Positions 53,665-63,207 are shown, counted from the stretch's first letter. The stretch: 64,000 bases of DNA from Colwellia psychrerythraea 34H (GCF_000012325.1 NC_003910.7:3348001-3412000), one strand, 5' to 3'. Program-made: numbers and translations. The notes: generated by a model from the sequence alone, not told the origin.

Positions 53665-54309
53665 CTACAGCTTTTCTGTTTTTAACATACCATATCGGAT
53701 CGCTAAATGCGTTAGCTCTACATCATTACTAACATCAAGTTTTTCAAACATGCGATAACGATAACTATTAATTGTTTTAGTACTCAAATTTAAATGCTCA
53801 GATATAGCGGGTACTTTATCACCACGCGTGATCATGATCATAATCTGTAATTCTCGATCGGATAATGTATTAAAAGGATTATCTTCAACCGATTTGAACT
53901 GGTTCAATGCCATTTTTTGGGCGATATCAGAAGGGAGGTAACGTTGACCACTGTGAACAGCACGAATAGCATTAACCATTTCATCAGGACCAGCATCTTT
54001 AGTTAAATAGCCAGCGGCCCCCATTTGCATCACTTTACTTGGAAAAGGGTCTTCGGTATGCGCAGTTAAAACAATAATTTTAACATCAGGTGCAAAACGT
54101 AAAATTTTCTTGGTTGCCTCAAGTCCACCCATACCTGGCATATCCATATCCATGAGTAAAACATCAGGTTCACTGTTTCGGCAGAATTTAATGGCTTCTT
54201 CACCTGTTTCACATTCGCCGACGACCTTCAACCCTTTAACGCTCGTTAAAATTTTATTAATACCGACACGTACAAGGTGGTGATCATCAACCAATAAAAC
54301 ATTTATCAC
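53665..54309 (-). CDS. uvrY: UvrY/GacA response regulator
   Basis: 214 residues. Response regulator of the BarA/GacS system, which activates CsrB-type small RNAs. REC domain with phospho-acceptor in VLLMDMDMPGMGGLEATKKI and Lys in GYLTKDAGPDE; LuxR-type HTH from about 145 (NTLSDRELQIMIMITRGDKVPAISEHLNLSTKTINSYRYRMFEKLDVSNDVELTHLAIRYG). It is close to E. coli UvrY throughout. The start is taken as GTG at 54309, which gives MINVLLVDDH exactly as in UvrY and lies 9 nt after AAGG; the in-frame TTG further upstream has no ribosome site. The uvrY-uvrC-pgsA order is the enteric one. Confidence 0.95.
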   Translation of the reverse strand: MINVLLVDDHHLVRVGINKILTSVKGLKVVGECETGEEAIKFCRNSEPDVLLMDMDMPGMGGLEATKKILRFAPDVKIIVLTAHTEDPFPSKVMQMGAAGYLTKDAGPDEMVNAIRAVHSGQRYLPSDIAQKMALNQFKSVEDNPFNTLSDRELQIMIMITRGDKVPAISEHLNLSTKTINSYRYRMFEKLDVSNDVELTHLAIRYGMLKTEKL

Positions 54310-54466
54310 GCAAGGCAACCTTAATTAGAAATGAAAAACAGCAAGGGTATAGCTAAACCACTGACTATTCAATTGATTATTATAGAAAACTAATGCTATT
54401 AAGCGTTTATTAGTCTGCTGTTATGTAAAAGCACAAGTACATGTGAGTTCTTGGTATTAATAACAA

Positions 54467-54748
54467 TTAGAGCTTATTATTTTTCAGCCAATTATTTAAT
54501 AAACCTATTTGACCATTTTTATAAGCAGCATACGTTAGTCGAACTGCATTACTTAATATAACACTATCAGACCAGTTTGTTTGTTCACTAATAAGTTGAT
54601 AACAGTTTTTTGCTTCCGGTGACATATAGCCGCGCATTTCCTGTAAACCACGCTCTTTTTGTCGTTCGCGATAACGCTTTTGCTTTTCAGCATTGCTCAT
54701 GGCGACTTTTTTATTAGGCAACTCGTTCGTTTGTTCGACGTTTTTCAT
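54467..54748 (-). CDS. Small basic protein, possibly a helical or ribbon-helix-helix DNA-binding protein
   Basis: 93 residues. A strongly charged N-terminal helix (SNAEKQKRYRERQKERGLQEMRGYMSPEAKNCYQLIS) precedes a second helical part (NWSDSVILSNAVRLTYAAYKNGQIGLLNNWL). Sequences of the MSPEAK...A-type with a preceding basic helix are reminiscent of short ribbon-helix-helix-like proteins, but I cannot assign a family. It is transcribed in the same direction as uvrY, 158 bp upstream of it. Confidence 0.5.
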   Translation of the reverse strand: MKNVEQTNELPNKKVAMSNAEKQKRYRERQKERGLQEMRGYMSPEAKNCYQLISEQTNWSDSVILSNAVRLTYAAYKNGQIGLLNNWLKNNKL

Positions 54749-54830
54749 AACAACTTGGTTTATTTCTAGTTACATGGACCTATAATTACGCATAACGACA
54801 GTATAATCAAGGCATGAAACAAATTTGATA

Positions 54831-55099
54831 TAATACCAATTACACTAATAAATTGATCAGCTTAGAGTTATATTAGCGAGCAAAGAACAAGAAGAATTAC
54901 TTAAACATAGTTATTCTATATTTCTTTAATTTTGAGCCGTTATTAGTTTGCTAATAAATTCCCGAAGGGCGATTTTAAAAGGCTTACATGCATCGTTATT
55001 AATTTCGACAAGGGAATAACCATTCTCTTCAATTAATGCCTTGCCTCTAAGCCTTTTAATTATCGCTAAGTGGTCAATTAATTAATGTACTTGGTATAA
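54831..55099. mobile_element. MITE-like element with AATACCAA terminal inverted repeats
   Basis: 269 bp, non-coding. The left end TAATACCAATTACACTAATA and the right end (read inward on the other strand) TTATACCAAGTACATTAATT are imperfect inverted repeats, and both continue into TTGATCA/TTGACCA. The interior has no long ORF. Ends of the TAATACCAATTA type are frequent in short repeats of marine Alteromonadales. It sits 40 bp left of the fabA operator-like site. A target duplication is not obvious. Confidence 0.65.
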
Positions 55100-55137
55100 G
55101 ACACTTTTTTTAAATATTTAACTGTTCAGAGTTGTTT

Positions 55138-55155
55138 AGTGTACAAGCGTACGCT
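55138..55155 (+). promoter_or_regulatory. FabR-like operator upstream of fabA
   Basis: AGTGTACAAGCGTACGCT is close to the known FabR palindrome AGCGTACA-NN-TGTACGCT or similar, which represses fabA and fabB when unsaturated fatty acids are abundant. It lies 42 bp before the fabA start. No fabR gene is in the window. Confidence 0.6.
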
Positions 55156-55196
55156 AAAGTAGTCTCCTAAAATTTATTATCGGATTTCAGCTTATT

Positions 55197-55718
55197 ATGG
55201 CTATGCCACAACAAAACTCATACAGTAAAGAAGATCTAGTAAAAGCAGGCACAGGGGAATTATTTGGTGAAGGTAATTCACAGCTTCCCTCTGATAACAT
55301 GCTGATGATGGATCGCATAATTACCATCTCTGAAGAAGGTGGTGAAAATGGTAAAGGCTTCATCTTAGCCGAATTAGATATTACACCTGATCTATGGTTT
55401 TTTGATTGTCACTTTAAGGGTGACCCGGTAATGCCAGGTTGTTTAGGCTTAGATGCTATGTGGCAACTTGTTGGATTTTTCTTAGCTTGGACTGGTGGTC
55501 CAGGTAAAGGTCGTGCTTTAGGTGTAGGTGAAGTTAAATTTACCGGTCAGATATTACCGACAGCAAAGAAAGTTACTTTCAAAATAGACTTTAAGCGCGT
55601 TATCAAACGTAAACTATACATGGGTCTTGCTGACGGTAGTGTTAGTGTTGATGGTCGTGAAATATACACAGCTAAAGATCTTAAAGTAGGTTTATTCACT
55701 GATACAAGTAAGTTCTAA
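55197..55718 (+). CDS. fabA: 3-hydroxydecanoyl-ACP dehydratase/isomerase
   Basis: 173 residues. Dehydrates 3-hydroxyacyl-ACP and isomerises trans-2- to cis-3-decenoyl-ACP, the branch point to unsaturated fatty acids in the anaerobic pathway. Hot-dog fold with the active-site His in [29 protein letters not shown] and the catalytic Asp in the same block (GLDAMWQ). [16 protein letters not shown] is also conserved. Length equals E. coli FabA. A FabR-like site lies upstream and a terminator follows. rmf is adjacent on the opposite strand. Confidence 0.98.
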   Translation: MAMPQQNSYSKEDLVKAGTGELFGEGNSQLPSDNMLMMDRIITISEEGGENGKGFILAELDITPDLWFFDCHFKGDPVMPGCLGLDAMWQLVGFFLAWTGGPGKGRALGVGEVKFTGQILPTAKKVTFKIDFKRVIKRKLYMGLADGSVSVDGREIYTAKDLKVGLFTDTSKF

Positions 55719-55790
55719 ATTAACTTTGGCGTTATTTTAGTAAAGTATTAACTTACTGAAAATAAATAGTTACGTTATAAGTTTAGATCG

Positions 55791-55818
55791 AAAAGCCCAG
55801 CAATTTGCTGGGCTTTTT
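55791..55818 (+). terminator. Rho-independent terminator of fabA
   Basis: AAAAGCCCAGC, AATTT loop, GCTGGGCTTTTT, about 70 bp after the fabA stop; also placed to serve the convergent rmf gene. Confidence 0.93.
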
Positions 55819-55876
55819 AATATATTCAAATGGGTTAAAATACTGTTGAACTGTTCTTGACAAAACAAAAAAATGT

Positions 55877-56053
55877 TTATTTAAACAGCCCCTGTTGTTT
55901 ATCCTCTATGGCTTCTCGCCATCCGCCAAGCCACTGTGATTTGATAGCATCAATTTGGTATGGGCAATGTTCTTTGGAACGACCAGATATACCTGCTTGG
56001 TAACCTCTTGTATGTGCCCTACTTTGGCGATCGCGTTTTTGCCGCTTCATCAT
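55877..56053 (-). CDS. rmf: Ribosome modulation factor
   Basis: 58 residues. Binds 70S ribosomes in stationary phase and promotes inactive 100S dimers. MKRQKRDRQSRAHTRGYQAGISGRSKEHCPYQIDAIKSQWLGGWREA matches E. coli RMF closely, including RGYQAGI and SQWLGGWREA. Starts further upstream are possible in frame, but AAGGAG lies 9 nt before the ATG at 56053 (one codon before the enteric start), so that is chosen. It is convergent with fabA, to which rmf is also close in E. coli. Confidence 0.95.
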   Translation of the reverse strand: MMKRQKRDRQSRAHTRGYQAGISGRSKEHCPYQIDAIKSQWLGGWREAIEDKQQGLFK

Positions 56054-56219
56054 AAATACACGCTCCTTGGTTGTTCTTAACAGAGACATCAATATCAGTT
56101 TATTAATAAATAAGTATTAAAAAGATAAAATTATTCATCAAATAGATATTGCCCAATTTCATTAAGCATAGTTCAAAACAATCGAAATACAATGAATTTT
56201 AGTGCCAAATTTCGGATAT

Positions 56220-56248
56220 AAAAAAAGCACTCACTGGTGCTTTTTTTT
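56220..56248. terminator. Bidirectional terminator between rmf and the DUF3466 gene
   Basis: AAAAAAGCAC, TCACTG loop, GTGCTTTTTTTT. It lies about 50 bp after the stop of the minus-strand DUF3466 gene and upstream of rmf, so its main use is probably to end the DUF3466 transcript. Confidence 0.85.
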
Positions 56249-56295
56249 ATGCTTAACTATCAATAATTAAGCAATTAAATTTACTCTTTGAAAAA

Positions 56296-58137
56296 TTATT
56301 TATTAAATATTCTACGACGAAGACCCAATAAACTAAACAAGGCTAATATGGCAATACCGCCAATACTTGCGCCTTGTCTTTCTACTTTCTCTTCAACCTC
56401 ACTACAATCATCAATCACACCGCCAGTAATAGGCTTAAGTAATATTGCTCTTACTACATCAATCCTTATTGCATTTCCGCTTGCATCAAGTCTTAACTCA
56501 CCTTTTGCATCATAGCTATCGGACTTAATAACAGCAGTAGCAGATATTAATCCCTCATCATTAATGTCACTGGCATTCAGTACATTATATTCTGAATTAC
56601 ATTCTAGTAGTGTGTTCAAATCTGTCATTACAGGTGCATCATTTGAAGTATCATACAAAAAACCAGCAGTACGGCGAGGATTATTTGTACTATCATTATG
56701 GCTTTCTATTTCTGCTTCACCAACAATAATACCGGTTGAATTTACTGCAAAAGCAGTACTCTTCGAGGTCGTGAAGAAATCTTTTGGCGTGATAAGCTCC
56801 ATTTCACTTTCAGGCACAGTAGTATCTACATAAAAAAACTTTTTAACAGAAGTACTAATCTCATGGGTATAACCAACAGCTAAACCATTATCATTAATAT
56901 CTAATGCTCTAGAAAATGAAAAGACTGAGTTGGTATTAAATCTATAATGCAGTTGATTAAAATCAAACACAACTTTATTACCCAATTCATCCTCTTTGAA
57001 TATTACCGCATAAGAACCGCTCAAAGGCTGAGTTGAAGTCGGAGTAGTAACATCATTAGCATCCCAACCATGGGCATAGCCGACTGCGACGCCGTTATTA
57101 TTAACCGCAAGCGCTTGGCTAGAAAAAGCTCTATTATCATCGACATGAGGAGTAACTAACAAACCTAATTGCTCTGTTTCTACAAGGTTATCAGCCGATA
57201 ATGTTGCCTTAAATGCTTGGATGTAATACATACCACTTTGAACTTTTTGTACACAAATTTCATAAGGAATATCATCTACAACACCAGGATCGGCACAACC
57301 ACCTGTTTCATCAAGTACATACTCTTCTCTAAGTTCACTCAACTTATAACTACTATAACCAACAGCACTGCCATTTTCATTCATATCAAAAACAGCTGAT
57401 ATACCTCCACCATATCGAGTTTCAATAGGAAGAACTGGATAAATTGTCGCACCACTATCTGGAGAAAAGAATCCTCGCTGTCCGTGTTCTCTGACCCAAT
57501 GGGTACGGAGATTACCAGAACTATCAGTGAACTCCGGCATTGCTAAATAAGGCGCCGATGCAGTACCAAAAGCTATATTGCTATCAGTGACCCCTTCAAT
57601 AACATCAACCGTTGAACGGGTAATTACGCTTCCTGCACTGTAAGTACCGTCAAAACCAGTATCAAATATTCGCATTTCAGTACTTTGACTGCCATCACCT
57701 AGATTAGTCATAGCCGCAGTATCACCAACAATTTGATATTCAAAATTTGGGTTTTGCGACGATGAGTTTCTGTCTTGTAGGAATAACTTGGTCCAAGCTA
57801 AGTCATTAGCTGTTGGATTTCCAGCCTTTAACGCCTCAAAATCTTCAATTTCATCCAAACCAAATTGGTAGTCATGAAATTGCAAAGCAAAGCTTCTTAT
57901 ACTATTAAAGTCAGTTTCACTTAAGTGTTCAAACTGCACTGGGAAATTATAAATATTAGTACCAGCAACGGCCATAACCCCTTGGTTATTTTGTTTCTTG
58001 CCGTAAGTATACTCAAGGTTTTCTGCATTACCTTTGTCGACTACTTCATAAGTAGCAGCGTGGCTGAAATTAAGGAAACTCAGGCTTAACGCACTAGTAA
58101 CTCCTAACACCAATATATTTTTTGCAAATTGCTTCAT
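56296..58137 (-). CDS. DUF3466-family exported protein with C-terminal membrane anchor
   Basis: 613 residues. Signal peptide (ILVLGVTSALSLSFLNFSHA, cut before ATYEVVD). The mature body carries repeated motifs of the type VNNNGVAVGYAHG, INDNGLAVGYTH and VNSTGIIVGEAE, which resemble the HAF/extracellular repeat with GxAVGxS pattern. The C-terminus GASIGGIAILALFSLLGLRRRIFNK is a short hydrophobic segment followed by Arg, as in GlyGly-CTERM-type sorting signals, although the usual Gly-Gly-Ser is only partly present. Function of DUF3466 is unknown. It lies next to uup, as in other Vibrio/Shewanella-type genomes to my knowledge. Confidence 0.75.
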   Translation of the reverse strand: MKQFAKNILVLGVTSALSLSFLNFSHAATYEVVDKGNAENLEYTYGKKQNNQGVMAVAGTNIYNFPVQFEHLSETDFNSIRSFALQFHDYQFGLDEIEDFEALKAGNPTANDLAWTKLFLQDRNSSSQNPNFEYQIVGDTAAMTNLGDGSQSTEMRIFDTGFDGTYSAGSVITRSTVDVIEGVTDSNIAFGTASAPYLAMPEFTDSSGNLRTHWVREHGQRGFFSPDSGATIYPVLPIETRYGGGISAVFDMNENGSAVGYSSYKLSELREEYVLDETGGCADPGVVDDIPYEICVQKVQSGMYYIQAFKATLSADNLVETEQLGLLVTPHVDDNRAFSSQALAVNNNGVAVGYAHGWDANDVTTPTSTQPLSGSYAVIFKEDELGNKVVFDFNQLHYRFNTNSVFSFSRALDINDNGLAVGYTHEISTSVKKFFYVDTTVPESEMELITPKDFFTTSKSTAFAVNSTGIIVGEAEIESHNDSTNNPRRTAGFLYDTSNDAPVMTDLNTLLECNSEYNVLNASDINDEGLISATAVIKSDSYDAKGELRLDASGNAIRIDVVRAILLKPITGGVIDDCSEVEEKVERQGASIGGIAILALFSLLGLRRRIFNK

Positions 58138-58269
58138 ACTACTTGCTTACTCTTTAAGGTTGTTCTGTTTAACTTATCTTTTAACAAAACAAGTTAAACA
58201 TGGTTATTTAAGGTCTACATTAAGGCAATACTTTAAAACGAAGACTTACCATTTCAAAGTATTTATTTG

Positions 58270-60207
58270 TTATTCATCATCGAGTTCTTGCCATCTGGCA
58301 TAAACGACTTCAAGGTTTGACTCGCTTTCTGCCAGCTGGTTCAAAACTTTTTGTGTTATTTTCTCATCTTGGCTAAAAAAGTCAGCATCATTAACTTGTG
58401 CCTGCAGTGAATCAATCAAACTTTCTAATTCATCAATTTTTCCAGGCAGCATTTCAAGCTCACGAGCGTCTTTAAACGATAGCTTTTTCTTCTTAGCTTC
58501 AGGCTCTGCCAAAACATTATTTGCTGCAGAAGTAACACTACTTTTAGTCTGCTTTTCTTGATTACTTTTTTGTTGTACACCTTCAGCCATGCTTTGGCGT
58601 TGTGTCTTTTTTAAAGCGAGGTAATCATCCACATCATCGTAACCGCCAACAATCTGATTTATCTGTCCGGTACCGTCAAAATACAAACAAGTATTCACAC
58701 AGTTATTAACAAAATCGCGATCATGGCTCACTAAAATAACGGTTCCAGCATAATTTGCAACAACTTCTTCTAGCAATTCTAATGTTTCAATATCAAGGTC
58801 GTTGGTCGGCTCATCGAGAATAAGCAAGTTACTCGGGCGTAAAAAGAGTCGAGCAAGTAATAATCGGTTTTTCTCTCCACCTGATAAAGCTCTTACTGGT
58901 GTACGTGCTCTTTTAGGGCTAAATAAGAAATCTTGTAGGTAACCTAATACGTGGCGAGAACGGCCATTCACTACAACTTCTTGTTTACCTTCACCGACAA
59001 TTTCTTGTACTGTTAGATTTAAATCAAGGGCTTCACGATGCTGATCAAAATAAGCAATATCTAAATTAACACCTGAGCGCATTTTACCACTTGTAGCGGC
59101 TTGCTTTTCCATGATGAGTTTAATTAAAGTTGACTTGCCCGTACCGTTAGCACCAATTAACGCTAATCGGTCATTACGGGTAATAAGTAGGTTGAGGTTT
59201 TCAATCACTACATTATCACCAAAGGCTACTTTGACATCTTCCGCTTCAAAGACTAGTTTGCCAGAGCGATCGCCCTGAGTAATATTCATAGTGCTTTGAT
59301 TACGCACATCGCGACGAGCTGTGCGCTCAAGACGAAGTTTTTCTAATGAGCGAACTCGGCCTTCATTACGGGTTCGACGGGCTTTAACCCCTTGACGGAT
59401 CCATACTTCTTCTTCCGCTAATTTTTTATCAAATAGCGCATTTTGTTGATCTTCAACTTGTAAGTCATGCTGTTTTTGCTCGATATACAAATCGTAATCA
59501 CCCGGATAACTTTTTAATTTACCGCGATCTAAATCTAAAATACGAGTAGATAAACCACGGATAAACGCCCTATCATGGCTGATAAAAATAATAGTACCGG
59601 CAAAGTCTTTTAAGAATTGCTCTAGCCATAACACGCTTTCAATATCTAAATGGTTAGTTGGCTCATCGAGTAGTAAAATATCAGGGCTGGTAACTAGTGC
59701 TTTAGCCAACGCAACTTTACGTAACCAACCACCAGATAAGTCGCAAATTTTAGCATCTGCATCCAATGATAAGGTAGTCATGGCTTGATCAATGCGCTGT
59801 TCGTCTAACCAAGCATTAGCTTTTTCAAGCTCTTCTTGCACATTTGCTAACTTGTTAAGGTTTTTATCACTTGGATCTTCGCCAATCAAGTGAATTAAAG
59901 CGTGATAACGACGGATAAGTTCAGCGTTTTCTTTTACCCCTTCAGCAACATAATCAAACACAGAGATATCAGACGATTCTGGTGGATCTTGTTCTAGCAT
60001 TGACATTTTCATGGTACTAGACTTTAAAATTTGACCATCGTCTAAACCTTGCAAGTCCATCAATATCTTCATTAAAGTAGACTTACCTGCACCATTACGC
60101 CCTACTAAACAGATACGCTCGCCAGTTTGTACACTTAAATCTGCTTTATTTAAAATCTTATCTTCGCCGAAGGCAAGCTCACCATTGGCTATTCTTAATA
60201 ATTCCAT
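58270..60207 (-). CDS. uup: ABC-F ATPase Uup
   Basis: 645 residues, cytoplasmic, no membrane part. Two ABC cassettes: Walker A GRNGAGKST (about 36-44) with LSGGWLRKVALAKAL and LLLDEPTNHLDIESV, then Walker A GANGTGKST (about 350) with LSGGEKNRLLLARLF and LILDEPTNDLDIETLE. A linker rich in basic residues between cassettes and a C-terminal coiled-coil (about 585-645) that in Uup binds DNA. ABC-F proteins act at the ribosome and Uup also affects tandem-repeat stability. It is followed after 8 bp (upstream on the map, 60216) by the glutaredoxin-like gene, so these share a transcript. Confidence 0.95.
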   Translation of the reverse strand: MELLRIANGELAFGEDKILNKADLSVQTGERICLVGRNGAGKSTLMKILMDLQGLDDGQILKSSTMKMSMLEQDPPESSDISVFDYVAEGVKENAELIRRYHALIHLIGEDPSDKNLNKLANVQEELEKANAWLDEQRIDQAMTTLSLDADAKICDLSGGWLRKVALAKALVTSPDILLLDEPTNHLDIESVLWLEQFLKDFAGTIIFISHDRAFIRGLSTRILDLDRGKLKSYPGDYDLYIEQKQHDLQVEDQQNALFDKKLAEEEVWIRQGVKARRTRNEGRVRSLEKLRLERTARRDVRNQSTMNITQGDRSGKLVFEAEDVKVAFGDNVVIENLNLLITRNDRLALIGANGTGKSTLIKLIMEKQAATSGKMRSGVNLDIAYFDQHREALDLNLTVQEIVGEGKQEVVVNGRSRHVLGYLQDFLFSPKRARTPVRALSGGEKNRLLLARLFLRPSNLLILDEPTNDLDIETLELLEEVVANYAGTVILVSHDRDFVNNCVNTCLYFDGTGQINQIVGGYDDVDDYLALKKTQRQSMAEGVQQKSNQEKQTKSSVTSAANNVLAEPEAKKKKLSFKDARELEMLPGKIDELESLIDSLQAQVNDADFFSQDEKITQKVLNQLAESESNLEVVYARWQELDDE

Positions 60208-60215
60208 AATTCTTC

Positions 60216-60488
60216 TTATGCGTTACTGTTCACTAATTGCGTTACTTGCGCTTGGGTAAATGGCCAAAACAGCTTAGTATTTTCACTGCTATTTTGTTCT
60301 AATTGTTCGAGTACGGGAATGTGTACACCATACAACTCGACCAGTGTTTCCGTTTCATGGTCAACACTTTCTTGTTCAATAATATCAACTTGCGTTAACT
60401 GCTCAACAGTCAATACCGTTAAACAAATGGCCAACGCTTGTTCACATAAATGGCAGCCTTCGCTGCCATACAAATTATACTTAGTCAT
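60216..60488 (-). CDS. Glutaredoxin-like protein (DUF836)
   Basis: 90 residues, cytoplasmic, thioredoxin-like fold. CxxC motif as GCHLCEQAL at the first helix (about residues 11-14) and the cis-Pro region in YGVHIPVLEQ. Proteins of this family are usually encoded next to rlmL and uup. It lies between them here, 37 bp after rlmL and 8 bp before uup, so rlmL, this gene and uup form one operon-like run. Confidence 0.85.
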   Translation of the reverse strand: MTKYNLYGSEGCHLCEQALAICLTVLTVEQLTQVDIIEQESVDHETETLVELYGVHIPVLEQLEQNSSENTKLFWPFTQAQVTQLVNSNA

Positions 60489-60525
60489 TATGATTAACTA
60501 CTTACCTTTGTCTAAATATGCCTAC

Positions 60526-62673
60526 TTATGTCGCCGTGCGCTTAATAGACCAGCTATTATGAATATGCTTATTTCGGGCGAAATCTTTATCACGCGTCAC
60601 ATCAGACATTGCTTCTGCAGTTAAGCCCAGTTCATCTAACGCTTCAAAATCTATCTTAAAGTTGCGTTTGTTATTAGTAAAAAATATTTCACCGCCTCTA
60701 TTAAGTGATTTCAAAGCATCTGTAATTAAGTCAACATGATCTCGTTGCACATCAAAGCTATCTTCCATACGCTTTGAATTAGAAAATGTTGGCGGGTCAA
60801 TAAAGATTACATCAAACTTGTTAACATTCTTTTTCAACCAATCTAAACAATCTGCTTGAATGAATTGGTATTTATGACCGTTCAGCTTATTTAAGGCAAA
60901 GTTATCTTCTGCCCAATTAAGATAGGTATTAGACATATCAACGGTTGTAATCGATGCTGCGCCTTGCACTGCTGCTTGTACTGACACTGAACCCGTATAG
61001 GCAAATAAATTAAGTAATGATTTACCTTGAGATTTTTTCGCTACTATTTGACGCGTTTTTCGGTGATCTAAAAACAAACCCGTATCAAGGTAATCCCATA
61101 AGTTAATCTTAAACAATGCGCCATGTTCATTGATAGTAAGCGATTGTTTCGTCTTTTCTAATCGTTCATATTGATTGGCGCCCCTCTGCTTAGCACGGGT
61201 TTTCAAGATCACTTTATCTGTTGGAATATTTAACACCTTAGGTGCCCAATAAATAACTTCTTGCAGACGTTTTTTGGCCTTATCTTCTTCAATAGTTTTT
61301 GGCGCGGCGTATTCTTGTATAACTAAATATTCGCCATAAATATCAATCGCAACATTATATTCTGGAATATCACCATCATATAAACGGTAGGCTTCAATCT
61401 CATTTGATTTCAACCAGCCTTTTAAATTTTTACGATTTTTCTTTAAACGGTTAGCAAACGCACTATCTTCTTCAGCAAAATCAGATTGTGGATTTATCGC
61501 ATCTTTTGCCCCTTGCTTTGCATCAAGGTTATATAAAGCTAATTGACAATCTAACGGACCATTCTTAAATTTATAACGCTTAAAACTTGACAGTTTCAAC
61601 ATAGAAAGCAAATCAACATTCGCTGTCAATATGGCAATACGCCAATCTTTAAACTGCATTTTAAGTTTTTGACCGAATAAAACGAAGTTTTCTACTAACT
61701 CAGGTAATTCACCAATACGCTCTCCATAAGGTGGGTTAAATAAAATTGTACCCGGCTGTCCAAAGGTATTATCCATGTCATTGGTGTTTTTACAGGTGAA
61801 CTCAATATATTGGTGTAACTGAGCATTACGAGCATTTTGTTGTGCCGTTCTCAATACACGCTCATCGATATCGATACCAAATACTTTTACTTTGAGGTTC
61901 GACATATTTTCTTCAGAGCTATCTATCGCGAGCGTTAATTGTTTTTGCCAAACAGCATTATCATGGGACAACCAAGCCTCAAAGCCCCACGATTGTCGGT
62001 TAATGGCAGGTGCTTGCTTAGCTGCCATTGAAACGGCTTCAATCAAAATAGTGCCTGAACCACACATAGGATCAACCAACGGCTTGCTGGTATCATTTAA
62101 CCAACCCGAACGTATTATTAACGCTGCAGCTAAGTTTTCTTTTAACGGGGCTGCACCACTGTGCTCGCGATAGCCACGTTGGAATAAACCTCGGCCAGAA
62201 AAATCAAGAAAAATGGTAACATTATCTCTTAACAAACGAGCCTGAAAACTAATTTGTGGTGCTTTTTTATCAACATTAGGGCGTTCGAAGCCTTGATCTC
62301 TAAACTGATCAACTATCGCATCCTTAATCGTTAAGCCACCAAACTGACTATTTCGAATTTCTTCGCTGTAACCAACAAAGTCGACAGCAAAGGTAGTAGT
62401 CGACTTAAAAATATCTGGCCAGTTAATACTACTAGCGGCTTTGAACAATTCATCTTTATCTTTCGCTTCACCCTCACCTAGTTTAAGCATGATACGTGTC
62501 GCAAGACGTGTCCAAAGCGATATTTTATATCCCAAAGCTAAAGAAGCTTGAAAATAAACGCCTTCTGGTTTTTGTATAACGTTAAATGCGCCGAGGCTTT
62601 TAATTTCATCAAACAATAAAACTTCAATACCTGGAGAGGTTAAAGCTAAAAATTGTTGCGTGGATTCTTTCAT
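60526..62673 (-). CDS. rlmL: 23S rRNA (guanine-N2/N7) methyltransferase, RlmL/RlmK fusion
   Basis: 715 residues. Two-domain enzyme that methylates G2445 (N2) and G2069 (N7) of 23S rRNA. THUMP domain at about 50-160; first methyltransferase with LVDPMCGSGTILIEA and ILFNPPYGERIGE (NPPY); second (RlmK part, from about 440) with GKSLLNLFAYTGSVSVQAA and FDVIFIDPPTFSNSKRME. The start at 62673 (MKESTQQFLALTSPG) has GGA 10 nt upstream and fits the enteric N-terminus; the in-frame ORF runs further upstream but that part is unlike the family. Confidence 0.96.
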   Translation of the reverse strand: MKESTQQFLALTSPGIEVLLFDEIKSLGAFNVIQKPEGVYFQASLALGYKISLWTRLATRIMLKLGEGEAKDKDELFKAASSINWPDIFKSTTTFAVDFVGYSEEIRNSQFGGLTIKDAIVDQFRDQGFERPNVDKKAPQISFQARLLRDNVTIFLDFSGRGLFQRGYREHSGAAPLKENLAAALIIRSGWLNDTSKPLVDPMCGSGTILIEAVSMAAKQAPAINRQSWGFEAWLSHDNAVWQKQLTLAIDSSEENMSNLKVKVFGIDIDERVLRTAQQNARNAQLHQYIEFTCKNTNDMDNTFGQPGTILFNPPYGERIGELPELVENFVLFGQKLKMQFKDWRIAILTANVDLLSMLKLSSFKRYKFKNGPLDCQLALYNLDAKQGAKDAINPQSDFAEEDSAFANRLKKNRKNLKGWLKSNEIEAYRLYDGDIPEYNVAIDIYGEYLVIQEYAAPKTIEEDKAKKRLQEVIYWAPKVLNIPTDKVILKTRAKQRGANQYERLEKTKQSLTINEHGALFKINLWDYLDTGLFLDHRKTRQIVAKKSQGKSLLNLFAYTGSVSVQAAVQGAASITTVDMSNTYLNWAEDNFALNKLNGHKYQFIQADCLDWLKKNVNKFDVIFIDPPTFSNSKRMEDSFDVQRDHVDLITDALKSLNRGGEIFFTNNKRNFKIDFEALDELGLTAEAMSDVTRDKDFARNKHIHNSWSIKRTAT

Positions 62674-62739
62674 GGTGAATTTCCGGAGTAAGAAGCAGAG
62701 TAAACTATGGGCGCGATTATATACACAAACGCAAAGCAC

Positions 62740-62975
62740 ATAAACAAAAGTTAACTTTAACTGACCGAAAGTGCCTGATTTTCACACGTAACGAATAACA
62801 TTTATGCTAACAGTCTTTTTTTTATAAAAGCGCTTGCTTTATCGATGCTCTATCCTTACTATACGCATCGCTTTCAGGGAGTAACCTTTCTGGAAGTAAC
62901 TTCTCGCAATAAGAAGTAAAATATTGTGGCTTGTTCAAGTAATATCTAGCAATAGTAACATTTGAATCATTCTGA
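62740..62975. other. Control region between rlmL and the initiator tRNA array
   Basis: Divergent region without a gene; it holds the candidate tRNA promoter at 62834-62862 and presumably the rlmL promoter. Confidence 0.5.
62834..62862 (+). promoter_or_regulatory. Probable promoter of the initiator tRNA array
   Basis: TTGCTT (62834-62839), 17-nt spacer, TACTAT (62857-62862), followed by ACGCATCGC. It lies about 115 bp before the first tRNA-like copy, with no other strong candidate closer. Confidence 0.6.
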
Positions 62976-63074
62976 CGCGGGATGGAGCAGCCTAAAAGAT
63001 CAACCTCGTCGGGCTGTTCGTTATAAATAGCCGAAGGTCGTCATGTTTGTTATCAAATCTGGCTTCCGCAATCA
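62976..63074 (+). pseudogene. tRNA-fMet-like copy A with altered and enlarged loops
   Basis: 99 nt against 77 for the true gene. The stems of tRNA-fMet are largely kept (CGCGGGATGGAGCAG, CTCGTCGGG, CCGAAGGTCGTCA, CAAATCTGGC, CCGCA), but the D loop has AAAAGATCAAC in place of GGTAG, the CAT anticodon loop is replaced by a longer TGTTCGTTATAAAT-type loop, and the T arm gains about 9 nt. The end is GCAATCA, not GCAACCA. It cannot read AUG as a normal tRNA. Confidence 0.8.
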
Positions 63075-63130
63075 ATTCTTAAGTTTGAATTAAAAAAACT
63101 TGGCTTTCCTACTTTTGTAGGTCATTCGGA

Positions 63131-63207
<77 letters not shown>

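Noticed and set aside
62674..62739. N-terminal extension of rlmL
   Set aside because: The extra 22 residues are unlike the family, and the ATG at 62673 has an upstream GGA and gives the expected N-terminus.
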